DNA of 64,000 nt from HXMU1428-3 sp965215715 (lineage in GTDB: Bacteria > Pseudomonadota > Alphaproteobacteria > Rhizobiales > HXMU1428-3): positions 248,001 to 312,000 of the forward strand of contig OZ244129.1 of NCBI GenBank assembly GCA_965215715.1, in the 5' to 3' direction. The translations under genes and the position numbers were made by a program. The notes below the pieces were generated by a model. The model had not been told where the DNA came from. It saw nothing but the letters and a program-made list of their open reading frames with translations, and did no database searches. Positions 35,835 through 44,777 of the stretch are shown in pieces. Numbering within the stretch: position 1 is the first letter of the stretch; each line of letters begins with the position of its first letter.

Positions 35835-36845
35835 TTAAATACCTGTCGTTGAGCCTAATTTTGCCTTAAGTAAAAGGATTAATCCAATCATAAAAATAAT
35901 TAGAATGATAGCAATTGGTGCATGGAATGCGAGAGTTGGGACCCCATAAAGCAACAGTGTGTCATTGCCTCCTTGCATAAAACCAGCGCTAAAGCCCATC
36001 AGGGCGCCCCCGGAAATCTTGACGAGAAAAGCTTTCATCTGAATAGGGGAAAGTTGAAAACTGTGCCCAATAAGGGCGGCAGTTATAATACCTGTTAACA
36101 ACCCAAAGGTTGCAACCGAGACATGCCAGAACGTTTTAGGTGATGATAGGTCTGCGCTATTCTTGTCTAAAAACAGAAATTTTTGTGCATCCATAATCCA
36201 GCGGCTGTAATCCCAAGAATGCCCAAGAAGCAGATAAAGCATACCACTGCCAACGCCGAGTAAAAAAATCGCTATAAAGCTGCGGGCCAATGGTTTTTTG
36301 AGGAATTGGTGCACTCGTTCTGTAAAGCTCAATTTGCGCTGAACGAAAATTTGCCAGAACCGAAACAAAATCACCGCCCAGGCTAAAAACAAAAGGGGCA
36401 GTAAAATATAAAGTGTTTCTTTGACCCGCATAACGGTTATGGTTTCAGGCACGGGTAAAAATTTGTGCAAGACTAAAAAGCCAAAAAATCCGGCGCTCAT
36501 GCCCAAAATTGTACCCAAAAAGGTCAATCTGCCTGCCATTAATTGATTGAGCGTACCAAGCGCACAGCCTCCATTGATACTCGCACCAACCCCATACAGC
36601 ATTGCCCCGCTAAGAAATAAGGAGCTGACCTCTATGGAGGGGGCAAATTTTATTTGCATCGGGATCATTAAGTAGGTGGTTAACACCACAGCAAATGCGA
36701 CGCTCATCGCTTCCAAGACAAACAAGAATGTATCAGCCCGTTTGTGTTCTATGACTTCGAGTGTCGCGCCGACTAGGCAAATCCCGCCCCTGTGGACGCT
36801 ATAGCCCACTAAAAATGCCAATAAGACGAGCAAGAGTGCAAACAT
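35835..36845 (-). CDS. YeeE/YedE-family transporter (sulfur-compound permease type)
   Basis: A 336-residue membrane protein with about nine hydrophobic segments. It carries two YeeE/YedE signature stretches: HRGGICLVGATLEV with Cys23 and INGGCALGTLNQL with a second Cys near 93. A C-terminal partner, MQGGNDTLLLYGVP, lacks the third Cys seen in thiosulfate permease TsuA. It probably imports a sulfur compound or ion, with changed selectivity; the substrate is inference. It sits between DUF805 copies 1 and 2 on the same strand, which breaks the usual dapD-DUF805-dapE order. Confidence 0.82.
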   Translation of the reverse strand: MFALLLVLLAFLVGYSVHRGGICLVGATLEVIEHKRADTFLFVLEAMSVAFAVVLTTYLMIPMQIKFAPSIEVSSLFLSGAMLYGVGASINGGCALGTLNQLMAGRLTFLGTILGMSAGFFGFLVLHKFLPVPETITVMRVKETLYILLPLLFLAWAVILFRFWQIFVQRKLSFTERVHQFLKKPLARSFIAIFLLGVGSGMLYLLLGHSWDYSRWIMDAQKFLFLDKNSADLSSPKTFWHVSVATFGLLTGIITAALIGHSFQLSPIQMKAFLVKISGGALMGFSAGFMQGGNDTLLLYGVPTLAFHAPIAIILIIFMIGLILLLKAKLGSTTGI

Positions 36846-36886
36846 GGGTAATGATAACCAATATGATTGTCGTGAAAAATGTTATT

Positions 36887-36898
36887 CTGCTATAGCAG
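36887..36898. promoter_or_regulatory. 12-bp palindrome upstream of the YeeE/YedE gene
   Basis: The perfect palindrome CTGCTATAGCAG lies 41 bp upstream of the transporter start, a position suited to an operator. No regulator gene is adjacent. Confidence 0.35.
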
Positions 36899-36981
36899 AT
36901 CAGAGTGGATCGGGGCTAGCACTAATCACAATGGTCAAGGGGTTCTTTGATCTTATGATTTATGTATTTTTGACATTATCA

Positions 36982-37443
36982 TTATAAAGGGTCGGGCCCA
37001 AACTGATTGTCGCCGCGATTGCCGGGTATAAAGACCATCACCACTAAAAACACCAACGAGGCCAACCCTAAAATGGCGACACTGCCCATAAAGCCAGAAT
37101 GCTCTTGTGGCGCGCTTGAGAACACACCTGTTAGCCCTAGAAAATAAAGCAACATAAGCGATAAATAAAGCACCACATAGCCAAGGCCAGACCAGCCAAT
37201 ATCATGTAAACGTTTTACCGCGACGGCAAGCTGGGGCCAGACAAACAGCAAATTGATCATCAGGTCGAAGCCAAGAGATTTGGGGGACACCCGCTTGATA
37301 TAATCCTGAGTTGTTAGCTCAGTAAACTGAAGCAACCAGGAGGCGACTGCAATTTGCAAACAGAACAAACACAAAAACGATAAAATAAACAGCTTGCGCG
37401 GAATGCGGCCGTAAAACTGAAAGAACAGTTGGTAAAGCGTCAT
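36982..37443 (-). CDS. DUF805-family membrane protein (copy 2)
   Basis: A membrane protein of about 153 residues, DUF805 type: FFQFYGRIPRKLFILS at the N-terminus, VAVKRLHDIGWSGLGYV in the middle, and a FGPDPL end. ATG at 37443 has AAGGAA 7 bases upstream and is preferred to the TTG two codons earlier. It starts 18 bp after DUF805 copy 3, on the same strand. Confidence 0.85.
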   Translation of the reverse strand: MTLYQLFFQFYGRIPRKLFILSFLCLFCLQIAVASWLLQFTELTTQDYIKRVSPKSLGFDLMINLLFVWPQLAVAVKRLHDIGWSGLGYVVLYLSLMLLYFLGLTGVFSSAPQEHSGFMGSVAILGLASLVFLVVMVFIPGNRGDNQFGPDPL

Positions 37444-37461
37444 GCGCAATTCCTTTGTTGA

Positions 37462-37941
37462 TTAAACAGGTGCTGGGCCCCAGCGGTTTTCATGTGGTTG
37501 GCCTTTTTTGAATATCATGACAGTTAAAAAAGCAATTCCTATAACATCTAGAACAATTTCGAAGCCGATCAGAAGTAATAAGTTTGTGTCAGAAGAAGAG
37601 GCCAATACTAACAAATTTGTGCCTGTGGCAAAATCGAGCCTAATTAGCAATGTACACAAATAAAATAGACCAAAAGCTTTCCCAGAAAATCCTAAGTCGT
37701 GTAAACGTTTATAACCTATTACTAAGTTAGGCCAAAAGAACAAGCCTGCCACAAGCAGATCTAACTCAGATTTTTTTTCAGGAAATGTATCATCCATATA
37801 TGAAGTGAAAGTAAGATCGTAAATTGGCAATAGTAAAAAGGTAAGGATAAAATTCAAGGTCAATAAACCTAAAAAACAAAAGATGAAAGTTCGCGGTGAA
37901 ATCCGGCCTGCAAATCCAAAAAACAGTTGAGGGATCGACAT
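37462..37941 (-). CDS. DUF805-family membrane protein (copy 3)
   Basis: A membrane protein of 159 residues. It has LFFGFAGRISPRTFIF, IGYKRLHDLGFSGKAFG and an RWGPAPV end, all at the DUF805 positions. The open frame extends upstream into dapD, but the ATG at 37941 gives the family N-terminus and has AGGTGA about 9 bases upstream. It lies 34 bp after dapD and is probably co-transcribed. Its sequence differs clearly from copies 1 and 2, so the duplications are not recent. Confidence 0.85.
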   Translation of the reverse strand: MSIPQLFFGFAGRISPRTFIFCFLGLLTLNFILTFLLLPIYDLTFTSYMDDTFPEKKSELDLLVAGLFFWPNLVIGYKRLHDLGFSGKAFGLFYLCTLLIRLDFATGTNLLVLASSSDTNLLLLIGFEIVLDVIGIAFLTVMIFKKGQPHENRWGPAPV

Positions 37942-37975
37942 TGCAACTTTCACCTTTTGCTTCAGGTTCGGGGGC

Positions 37976-38818
37976 TTAGCTGCGCAGAAGCTCATTAATG
38001 CTGGTTTTTGACCGGGTTTTCTCATCCACCCGTTTTACGATCACTGCGCAATAAAGGTTCGGGCCAGGCTCTCCATTTGGCAAAGGCTTGCCAGGCATTG
38101 TGCCAGAGACAACCACGGAATAGGGCGGCACTTCTCCGTAATGAACCTCACCTGTTGAGCGATCAACAATTTTGGTGGAGGCGCCAATATAAACGCCCAT
38201 AGAGAGGACTGAGCCTTCACGCACAATCACGCCTTCAGCCACCTCAGCGCGGGCGCCAATAAAGCAATTGTCTTCAATGATCACGGGGCCGGCTTGCAAA
38301 GGTTCGAGCACGCCGCCAATGCCAGCGCCGCCTGACAAGTGCACGTTTTTACCAATTTGTGCGCAAGAGCCAACGGTGGCCCACGTGTCAATCATCGCCC
38401 CTTCAGCTACATGGGCGCCCAGGTTTAAAAAGCACGGCATTAACACAGCCCCGGGGGCGACATAGGCAGATTTGCGCACAATACAATGAGGCACCGCTCT
38501 AAACCCGGCTTTGGTGAACTCATCAGCTCCCCAACCTTTGAATTTGCTGTCAACCTTATCCCACCAGGGTGCCCCGTCAGGCCCGCCTGAGATCACGTCC
38601 ATATCATTGAGACGGAAAGACAGCAGCACAGCCTTTTTTAGCCATTGATTGACAACCCATTGCCCATTTTCAGGCGAGGCCACACGGAGCTCGCCTTGGT
38701 CTAACAGGTTAAGGGCGGTTTCAACTGCCTCTCTGATTTCACCAGTGGTTTCAGTTGTTACGCTGTCTTTATTGTCAAAAGCAGCGTTAATCACAGTTTC
38801 TAATTCAGCATGGCTCAT
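37976..38818 (-). CDS. dapD: 2,3,4,5-tetrahydropyridine-2,6-dicarboxylate N-succinyltransferase
   Basis: Lysine/diaminopimelate pathway: succinylates tetrahydrodipicolinate using succinyl-CoA. The 280 residues show an N-terminal helical domain and a left-handed beta-helix with hexapeptide repeats (NVHLSGGAGIGGVLEPL, NCFIGARAEVAEGVIV). AAGAGA about 8 bases upstream supports the ATG. It is the first gene of the run dapD-DUF805-DUF805 on the minus strand and divergent from a LOG-family gene. Confidence 0.96.
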   Translation of the reverse strand: MSHAELETVINAAFDNKDSVTTETTGEIREAVETALNLLDQGELRVASPENGQWVVNQWLKKAVLLSFRLNDMDVISGGPDGAPWWDKVDSKFKGWGADEFTKAGFRAVPHCIVRKSAYVAPGAVLMPCFLNLGAHVAEGAMIDTWATVGSCAQIGKNVHLSGGAGIGGVLEPLQAGPVIIEDNCFIGARAEVAEGVIVREGSVLSMGVYIGASTKIVDRSTGEVHYGEVPPYSVVVSGTMPGKPLPNGEPGPNLYCAVIVKRVDEKTRSKTSINELLRS

Positions 38819-38985
38819 GAAATGATCTCTTTACCTTCAAAAAGTTATAGATTTTGCCCAGAACATTAGCCAGGCGATCAATGAAGTCAATAGGGCAAAA
38901 ATAACCTTTGTTTCTACCCTGCAAACCATTTAATAAGAAAAGTTTGCAAATGAAAGTCAAAAAACATCCCCCAGGAGACCCATAC

Positions 38986-39846
38986 GTGGCAAAACGCAAG
39001 AAGATTACGCAGACAGACAAGTCAAGACGACAAGGCCAATTCCGTTCTTCTAAAGAAGATATGGCGCTGTTAGAAAATGTACCAGAGACACCGCAAACAA
39101 CGTCTGCAGCATATCGTCTTGCTTTTGATGACCTAGAGTTTATGACCCGGCGCGAGCTGCGCCCTGTTCGTTTGCAATTGGAGTTGTTAAAGCCTGAGCT
39201 GTTAATGCAAGAAGCTGGCATCAATTCAACTGTGGTGCTGTTTGGCGGGGCGCGCATTCCGGCACCGGGGGCCAAACCCATTGGCAAAACCAAAATTCAA
39301 AATGAGAATTTAAAAGCCAAGGCGCATTTTTACGAAGAAGCGCGCAAATTTTCTGAAATGGCTTCAAAACATTCCAAGAAAACGGGCTATAGCGAATTTG
39401 TTGTTTGCTCTGGTGGTGGGCCAGGTGTGATGGAGGCGGCCAATCAAGGGGCTATGGAGGTTGGCGCGCCCTCGATTGGTCTTAACATTGTTTTGCCGCA
39501 CGAACAGGCGCCTAATGAGTACATCACGCCTGAATTAAGTTTCCAGTTTCACTATTTTGCCATAAGAAAAATGCATTTTCTTATGCGGGCCAAAGTGATC
39601 ACGGCGTTTCCGGGGGGCTTTGGTACCTTGGATGAATTGTTTGAAACCCTCACACTCATTCAAACCCAACGGGCCGCGCCTATGCCGGTGATCTTGTTTG
39701 GGGAAGAGTTTTGGCGCAAGATCATTAATTTTGAAGCCCTGGCCGATGAAGGCACCATCAGCCCTGAGGATCTAGATTTGTTTAAATTTGCAGAAACAGC
39801 CAAAGAAGGTTGGGCTATTGTGAAAGATTGGTGGAAGTTGAAATGA
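38986..39846 (+). CDS. LOG-family protein (TIGR00730, PGGxGT lysine decarboxylase-like)
   Basis: A nucleoside-monophosphate phosphoribohydrolase-type protein. Family motifs are SGGGPGVMEAANQGA and PGGFGTLDELFE. LOG enzymes release cytokinin-type bases from their nucleotides; the long N-terminal extension here is typical of the larger bacterial subfamily. GTG at 38986 has AGGAG 8 bases upstream, while the ATGs at 38908 and 38950 have none, so GTG is chosen (286 residues). The stop overlaps the start of the M50 protease by 4 bp. Confidence 0.88.
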   Translation: MAKRKKITQTDKSRRQGQFRSSKEDMALLENVPETPQTTSAAYRLAFDDLEFMTRRELRPVRLQLELLKPELLMQEAGINSTVVLFGGARIPAPGAKPIGKTKIQNENLKAKAHFYEEARKFSEMASKHSKKTGYSEFVVCSGGGPGVMEAANQGAMEVGAPSIGLNIVLPHEQAPNEYITPELSFQFHYFAIRKMHFLMRAKVITAFPGGFGTLDELFETLTLIQTQRAAPMPVILFGEEFWRKIINFEALADEGTISPEDLDLFKFAETAKEGWAIVKDWWKLK

Positions 39847-40577
39847 GTTTTGAGAATTTAAATTGGCTGACCATTTTGGTGTATATCGTCATTTTTGGTG
39901 TGCCTCTCATTTTAGCCATCACCTTGCATGAGGCTGGCCATGCTTTGGCTGCCAAAAAATTGGGGGACCCAACAGCTGATGACCAAGGCCGCGTCACCTT
40001 AAACCCGATTAAGCACATAGACCCTTTGGGGACGATTTTGCTGCCCCTCATCTTATTTATTAGCAAGGCTCCGTTTTTGTTTGGCTGGGCGCGCCCTGTA
40101 CCGGTCTCTTATAACAAACTGAGGACTTTGCCACGTGATATCGCCATTGTTGCAGCAGCCGGGCCTTTTGCTAATCTTATCCTCATTCTCATTTCTGCAT
40201 TGGCCTTTAATCTTGGGCCGCTTTTGCCCAATGCTTTGCAAGAACCGTTTGCCTTAATGATCCGGTTTTCAATTCAGCTCAACACGGTGCTCATTTGCTT
40301 TAATCTTCTGCCTATTCCTCCGCTTGATGGGTCTAAAATTCTGATGGCTTTGGGGCCGCGTCCTTTGGGGGCGTTCATATATGAAATGGAACGCTATGGC
40401 ATGTTCATCGTGCTTGGTTTGCTCTTGCTTATGCCCGTATTTACAAATTTGTTAGGGTATAATCCCTTGTTTGTGTTTTTTCAGGCTGCCTTTGATTTGG
40501 TGTTTCAAGTGGTAGAGCCTTTGATGAAGCTTCATTGTTTTAATGTTCGCTCGCAAGCATGCGGGAATTTAGCTTAA
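39843..40577 (+). CDS. Site-2 protease (M50-family) membrane metalloprotease
   Basis: A membrane-embedded zinc protease of 244 residues. The HEAGH motif is in the first transmembrane region (LHEAGHALAAKKLGD) and the second zinc site is PPLDGSKIL. About five hydrophobic segments are present and there is no PDZ domain, so it is the compact FtsH-independent group found next to LOG genes. The ATG at 39843 overlaps the LOG stop (ATGA), so translation is coupled. The substrate is unknown. Confidence 0.9.
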   Translation: MSFENLNWLTILVYIVIFGVPLILAITLHEAGHALAAKKLGDPTADDQGRVTLNPIKHIDPLGTILLPLILFISKAPFLFGWARPVPVSYNKLRTLPRDIAIVAAAGPFANLILILISALAFNLGPLLPNALQEPFALMIRFSIQLNTVLICFNLLPIPPLDGSKILMALGPRPLGAFIYEMERYGMFIVLGLLLLMPVFTNLLGYNPLFVFFQAAFDLVFQVVEPLMKLHCFNVRSQACGNLA

Positions 40578-40706
40578 TTGGAGTTTTGTGAGGAAGGCAC
40601 TTTTTTGACAAAAAACTGACAACTCAGTTAAGGACAAGAGGGATAAAGCTTGATAGTTTAAGCGGTCAAAAAATCAAATTAAACAGAAGAGAGGAAGACA
40701 GCAATT

Positions 40707-41018
40707 ATGTTATTTCATCTTGAGTTTACCGTTGACTACAGTGCGGAGATGTCCCAACAAGATCTGTTTAAAATCTGGGCTGAAGAGGCCGATACTGCTC
40801 TTGGGGCGAAAAGAGACGGGGTTATAGTTGATTTATGGAAGGCGATTGCGCAGAGAAAAGTCTTTGCCATTCTAAAGGTTGATAGTATGGATATGCTTGA
40901 TCAAATCAGCCTTGATCTTCCAATTATGAAAAAGATGGGTCAGCATGTGGATATTAAAGTTACACCAGTTCGCCGTTATGAGGATTTTGCTTCTGACGTG
41001 GAAGAACGTCTCATCTAA
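40707..41018 (+). CDS. Muconolactone Delta-isomerase-like small protein
   Basis: A 103-residue protein that resembles the muconolactone isomerase (ferredoxin-like dimeric barrel) family: MLFHLEFTVDYSAEMSQQDL at the start, and LPIMKKMGQHVDIKVTPVRR near the end. It is not within a catechol-degradation cluster (no catA or catB), so it is an orphan MIase-like protein and the isomerase name is only a family label. AGGA 11-12 bases upstream fits the ATG. Confidence 0.6.
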   Translation: MLFHLEFTVDYSAEMSQQDLFKIWAEEADTALGAKRDGVIVDLWKAIAQRKVFAILKVDSMDMLDQISLDLPIMKKMGQHVDIKVTPVRRYEDFASDVEERLI

Positions 41019-41232
41019 CCAAAATGTGCAAATTTCAGCTTCAAGCCTAACTGGTTGTTTAATCAGTTGGGTGCCCTTTTGAAAAAAGCTTGGTTTTTCC
41101 AAAAACATTTACCTCTTTTGCTGATATCTGGCAGTCAACAAACAATCTTTTAAACCGGATAGGTCTTGAGCCTAGGCTCATACATCAGAAGATCAATAGG
41201 TCTTTAAAGCCTAACTTTTAAGGAACGAGCCG

Positions 41233-42543
41233 ATGCTCAAAAGAAAAACAGATGCACAATTGGCTCAGCTGGCCAAAGACATACTTGAAGAGGTTGGTGA
41301 AAAATTAGAGGCTAACTTAAGCGTCAAATTGTGGGATGGAACCCTTGTGCCGTTGGGGCCAAATGTGACCAGTGATCACGTCGTATCCGTTAGCTCACCT
41401 GGTGTTGTTGCTTCGCTGTTAAAAGGGCCCAGCTTAGACAGGCTGATCCGCCACTACATTCACAAAAAAATCGATTTTGAAGGTGGCACGCTGTTTGACA
41501 TGATGGAGCCGTTGGTGTTTTCCAAAACCAGAAGACGGCTTAAGCAGATCAAAAAATCAATGTTGATAAAAAAGATCAGCCCGTTTTTATTGGTTAAATC
41601 GGAAGATCCTGAGGCGTCCCGCGCTTTTGCCGGTGATGAAACTGGCGCTGTCACCAGCGCGCGCGATGAAAAGAAATTTATGGAGTTTCATTACGATGTC
41701 TCCAATGAGTTTTACAAACTGTTTCTTGATGAGCGCATGATCTACACCTGTGCCTATTTCACTGATTGGGACAATAGCCTTGATCAAGCTCAATATGACA
41801 AGTTGGATATGATTTGCAAAAAACTACGGTTGCAACCTGGTGATCATATGCTGGACATTGGTTGTGGTTGGGGCGGTTTGCTCATTCATGCGGTTGAAAA
41901 TTATGGTGTGAAGGGGCATGGGGTGACCCTGGCAACTGAACAATATGAATATGCCATTGCGCGGATCAAAGAAAAACAGCTGGAAGATAAAATCACCATT
42001 GAGTTGAAAGATTACCGCGACTTGGAGGGGCATTTCGATAAGATCTCTTCCATTGGCATGTATGAGGCCATAGGTATTGAAGCGGTGCCGGAATATTTGC
42101 AAAAGGTGCGCAGCTTGCTAAAGCCAACGGGCATTTTTCTCAATCACGGCATCACGCGGAAGGGAAAAAGGAAAAAGACCAAATTCTCGTCGCGGCCAGA
42201 ACAGCGGGCATTGCAAAAATATATTTTTCCAGGCGGTGAGCTTGATGACCTGGGCAATACCATTGCCAAGATGGAGCAAACCGGCTTTGAGGTGCAAGAT
42301 GTTGAGGGCTGGCGTATGCATTATCAGCTCACCACCAAATTATGGTGTGACCGGCTAACGGCGCGAAAAGAAGAGGCCATTGCCATTGTGGGAGAGGAGA
42401 CCTATCGCATTTGGGTGGCTTATTTGGCGGGGTGTTCGCTGGCCTTTATGCGCGGTTCTGCTCGGCTTTATCAAACTGTGGCGACCCAAAACGCTAAGGG
42501 CATGCCTGTGGTTCCTCAAACGCGCCAGGATCTTTATCGCTGA
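41233..42543 (+). CDS. cfa: Cyclopropane-fatty-acyl-phospholipid synthase family protein
   Basis: SAM-dependent enzyme that methylenates unsaturated acyl chains of phospholipids. The 436 residues have an N-terminal lipid-binding domain and the methyltransferase domain with the SAM motif LDIGCGWGG (about 207-215). The active region includes SIGMYEAIG and FLNHGITRKG. The length is usual. AAGGA with 8 bases spacing supports the ATG. Its 3' end overlaps the convergent acyltransferase gene by 10 bp. Confidence 0.92.
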   Translation: MLKRKTDAQLAQLAKDILEEVGEKLEANLSVKLWDGTLVPLGPNVTSDHVVSVSSPGVVASLLKGPSLDRLIRHYIHKKIDFEGGTLFDMMEPLVFSKTRRRLKQIKKSMLIKKISPFLLVKSEDPEASRAFAGDETGAVTSARDEKKFMEFHYDVSNEFYKLFLDERMIYTCAYFTDWDNSLDQAQYDKLDMICKKLRLQPGDHMLDIGCGWGGLLIHAVENYGVKGHGVTLATEQYEYAIARIKEKQLEDKITIELKDYRDLEGHFDKISSIGMYEAIGIEAVPEYLQKVRSLLKPTGIFLNHGITRKGKRKKTKFSSRPEQRALQKYIFPGGELDDLGNTIAKMEQTGFEVQDVEGWRMHYQLTTKLWCDRLTARKEEAIAIVGEETYRIWVAYLAGCSLAFMRGSARLYQTVATQNAKGMPVVPQTRQDLYR

Positions 42544-43745
42544 TATGGGTGGTGACTTACCCGCTGGTAAGCTTGCGCTGGAGGCGGGGGAGGTGAAGGG
42601 GGTGAACCGCGTTTTTCATCTTCTTCTTCAGCCAATAGATGGTATGTTCCCATCACATGGATGGCTTCCATGATGAATTGTTTGACCCCATTTGCAATTT
42701 CCGTTTTAGAGCGTAAAAAGGGCGCTTCCACACCATGCCAAGTGATCACAGCAAGCCCAAGAGAAAGTGGCAAAACGGTATAGACCAATTCAACATAACT
42801 AATGGTTGGGTTTAATTGCAAAATGGTTTGCGCGATGGGCCAATGAAACACGAAGATGCCGTAGGAATAATCGCCCAGCTTATTAAAGGCACGAATGAAG
42901 CCTTTGGGTTTCAGGCCAAACCAAATGGCGGTGTAGGTTAGTGCGATGATGCGAAAGGGTTCCATATAAGGGGTGTGATTGGTTGCCATTGCCAGCCCAA
43001 TAACAAGGCCTACACCGAGTAAGTTCACAGGGATTTTATTTTGAAAACGAAACAAAATAAGCCCGATGAGGAAGGCAAAGCCAAAGCGGGCTCCATGGCC
43101 AATAAAGGGTACTTCGTTGCGTAGATCGCTGGCAAAAGTGAGGAGCCCATAGCCAATAAGGGCTAGCATCACCCAGACCCACAAAAACCGAGAGGTTAAC
43201 AGCCCCAGACCAGCAACGATGCCCATTAGCAGATAAGCTATAAGTTCGTAGCGCAGTGTCCAGATGGAAATATTCACCTCACCTGCATCAGGTAAGGTGC
43301 TAAATACTCCTGGTAGCGTCATGTCTGGGTAGGCAAGCGTGGTTGCTGGCACATAGGCCCAAAGGCGCCAGTCACCATAATAGTCTGCAAATGAGGCGGA
43401 ACTGATAAGGGGCCCGAGCACGAAGGCTGTTAGCAAAGCTGCCAGAAATAAAAGCGGGCATAAGCGCACCAGCCGGCTCACGCCATAGCGCAACAGGTTG
43501 GGGCGCTCGATTAAAGAGGCGGTGATGAGATAGCCGCTAAGACCAAAGAAAATGCAAATGCCGCAGTGAGAAATTTGTATCAATACATTAAGTGGCCATT
43601 GAGCTTGGGGAAATTCACCATAGATCACCCATAAGCAATGGGTTGCTGCCACGGTTAGGGCGGTTAGAAACCGCAATAATTGAAAATTATTGTTTGGGGA
43701 TCCTAGACCATCATAACTTTTAACTGATGAGGAAGTAGAGAACAC
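42534..43745 (-). CDS. Acyltransferase-3 (OafA-like) membrane protein with proline-rich tail
   Basis: A 403-residue integral membrane O-acyltransferase. It has about ten hydrophobic segments and the family N-terminus NNFQLLRFLTALTVAATH, with the catalytic-type His. It probably acylates a surface sugar or glycan. The last 35 or so residues are polar and proline-rich (SPPSPPPPPAQAYQ), which is unusual, and this tail overlaps the cfa end. GTG at 43745 has AAGGG 8 bases upstream. No polysaccharide cluster lies beside it. Confidence 0.86.
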   Translation of the reverse strand: MFSTSSSVKSYDGLGSPNNNFQLLRFLTALTVAATHCLWVIYGEFPQAQWPLNVLIQISHCGICIFFGLSGYLITASLIERPNLLRYGVSRLVRLCPLLFLAALLTAFVLGPLISSASFADYYGDWRLWAYVPATTLAYPDMTLPGVFSTLPDAGEVNISIWTLRYELIAYLLMGIVAGLGLLTSRFLWVWVMLALIGYGLLTFASDLRNEVPFIGHGARFGFAFLIGLILFRFQNKIPVNLLGVGLVIGLAMATNHTPYMEPFRIIALTYTAIWFGLKPKGFIRAFNKLGDYSYGIFVFHWPIAQTILQLNPTISYVELVYTVLPLSLGLAVITWHGVEAPFLRSKTEIANGVKQFIMEAIHVMGTYHLLAEEEDEKRGSPPSPPPPPAQAYQRVSHHPYQR

Positions 43746-43799
43746 AACAATACCCTTGGCACAAAATAAAACTCAACGCTATACATACAGCGCATTGAC

Positions 43800-43903
43800 T
43801 AGTGCATGTCACTTTGTTTTGCATTCAAAGTCATGCTCTTGTCTGCTTGTTTATGCGTGTCTTTTTTCCTAAAACCGGTACCCACTTTTAGGCGACACGC
43901 CCT
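43800..43903. repeat. Dispersed two-hairpin repeat, copy B
   Basis: The first hairpin is imperfect (GCATG near 43804 with CATGC near 43833), with ATTCAAAG in the loop. The second hairpin is GCGTGTC/GACACGC, ending at about 43900, around the core AAAACCGGTACCCACTTT. It directly precedes copy C, so the two form a tandem. Confidence 0.85.
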
Positions 43904-44006
43904 AGAGCGTGTAGCATTTTAATGAATTCAAAGTCACGCTCTATCTTTTTGTTTTAGCGTGTCTTTTTCCCCAAACCGGTACTCACTTTTAGGCGACACG
44001 CTCTAG
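43904..44006. repeat. Dispersed two-hairpin repeat, copy C
   Basis: First hairpin AGAGCGTG/CACGCTCT, starting at 43904, with GAATTC in the loop. Second hairpin GCGTGTC/GACACGC, with the core AAACCGGTACTCACTTTT, ending CTCTAG at 44006. It has the same layout as copies A, B, D and E, with different paired bases in the arms. Confidence 0.88.
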
Positions 44007-44080
44007 CTTTACCCAAAAACCTTTACATTTCGTTTGTAAAATCAAAAATCGCCATAGCTAACTGGTTGTGAAAAGTCATC

Positions 44081-44112
44081 AAAAACAAAACCCGGCCAAA
44101 ACGCTGGCCGGG
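44081..44112 (-). terminator. Minus-strand terminator-like hairpin
   Basis: A perfect 8-bp GC-rich stem CCCGGCCA/TGGCCGGG (44091-44098 with 44105-44112) with a 6-base loop. On the minus strand a U-rich run from the A-tract 44081-44090 follows. It would end a transcript that comes from the gene-poor region to its right. Confidence 0.75.
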
Positions 44113-44287
44113 TCCGCATCTTTTAAAACAGGTCAATAAACCGTCACCGTTCAGGAGGTCGCAAATATTGAGGCTGTAAGGGTGGGTGCAAGCCACAGAA
44201 AAAAGTTAAGATCGGAGACAAAAAGCAATGATGAAAGCACCTAAGAAAGGAATTAAGAGATAAGAAAAGGAGGTGCTGCGCCATAGG

Positions 44288-44494
44288 TCACTCCATTATA
44301 TTGTATGATCGATCCCTGATACGCGCAAAGATGCCTCTTTGCCGTCTTTTTCGAGCACGCATCAATGAGGGATGAAGGGTTGATTTGGCCCCGGACAGCC
44401 AATGATTGGGAAAAGAAGCGCTCGGGCAAGTGATAAAAGATCGCTTGACCTTAACAGGTGGGTTTGACGCTTTTTTCAAAGCTAGCCTAACCAT
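44288..44494 (-). CDS. Possible small basic protein
   Basis: A 68-residue ORF starting with ATG at 44494, with GAAGG 6 bases upstream, an ideal site. The product is strongly basic (Lys/Arg-rich, with RARKRRQRG) and matches no family I know. A terminator-like hairpin lies about 175 bp downstream. Codon use and conservation are unknown, so it may be chance. Confidence 0.3.
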   Translation of the reverse strand: MVRLALKKASNPPVKVKRSFITCPSASFPNHWLSGAKSTLHPSLMRARKRRQRGIFARIRDRSYNIME

Positions 44495-44777
44495 AAGTTA
44501 CCTTCTTTAAACAAATAAATTGAATGAAAAATTCACTCAACTTTAACCGGCCGGAAAAGCCACAAAAACGCAAGTACAAGTTGCGAAGCGTTTGGCTCCA
44601 GATACGGAAAGATCAAACGCGGTTGGTCACATGATCGGACCTGTGTAATAGGGTGCGCTGAGAAAGTTAAAAATTGTTTAATAATACTCAGTCTTCACCA
44701 GAATGTCATATTGGTTAGGTTGGCTAATTGTACCGCCACAGGGGTAGAATTTTTTAAAAGAAAATGTTTTGCGATTA

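Larger units (their letters stand above)
44007..44777. other. Gene-poor region between the repeats and rpoH
   Basis: About 770 bp with no convincing conserved gene. It holds a minus-strand terminator-like hairpin (44081-44112), one small minus-strand ORF with a good ribosome site (44288-44494), and a GCACCT/AGGTGC pair around 44235-44275. It could carry a small RNA or a small protein gene on the minus strand. No known ncRNA could be identified by eye. Confidence 0.45.

Noticed and set aside
40707..41018. Aromatic catabolism cluster
   Set aside because: The muconolactone-isomerase-like gene has no cat or pca neighbours.
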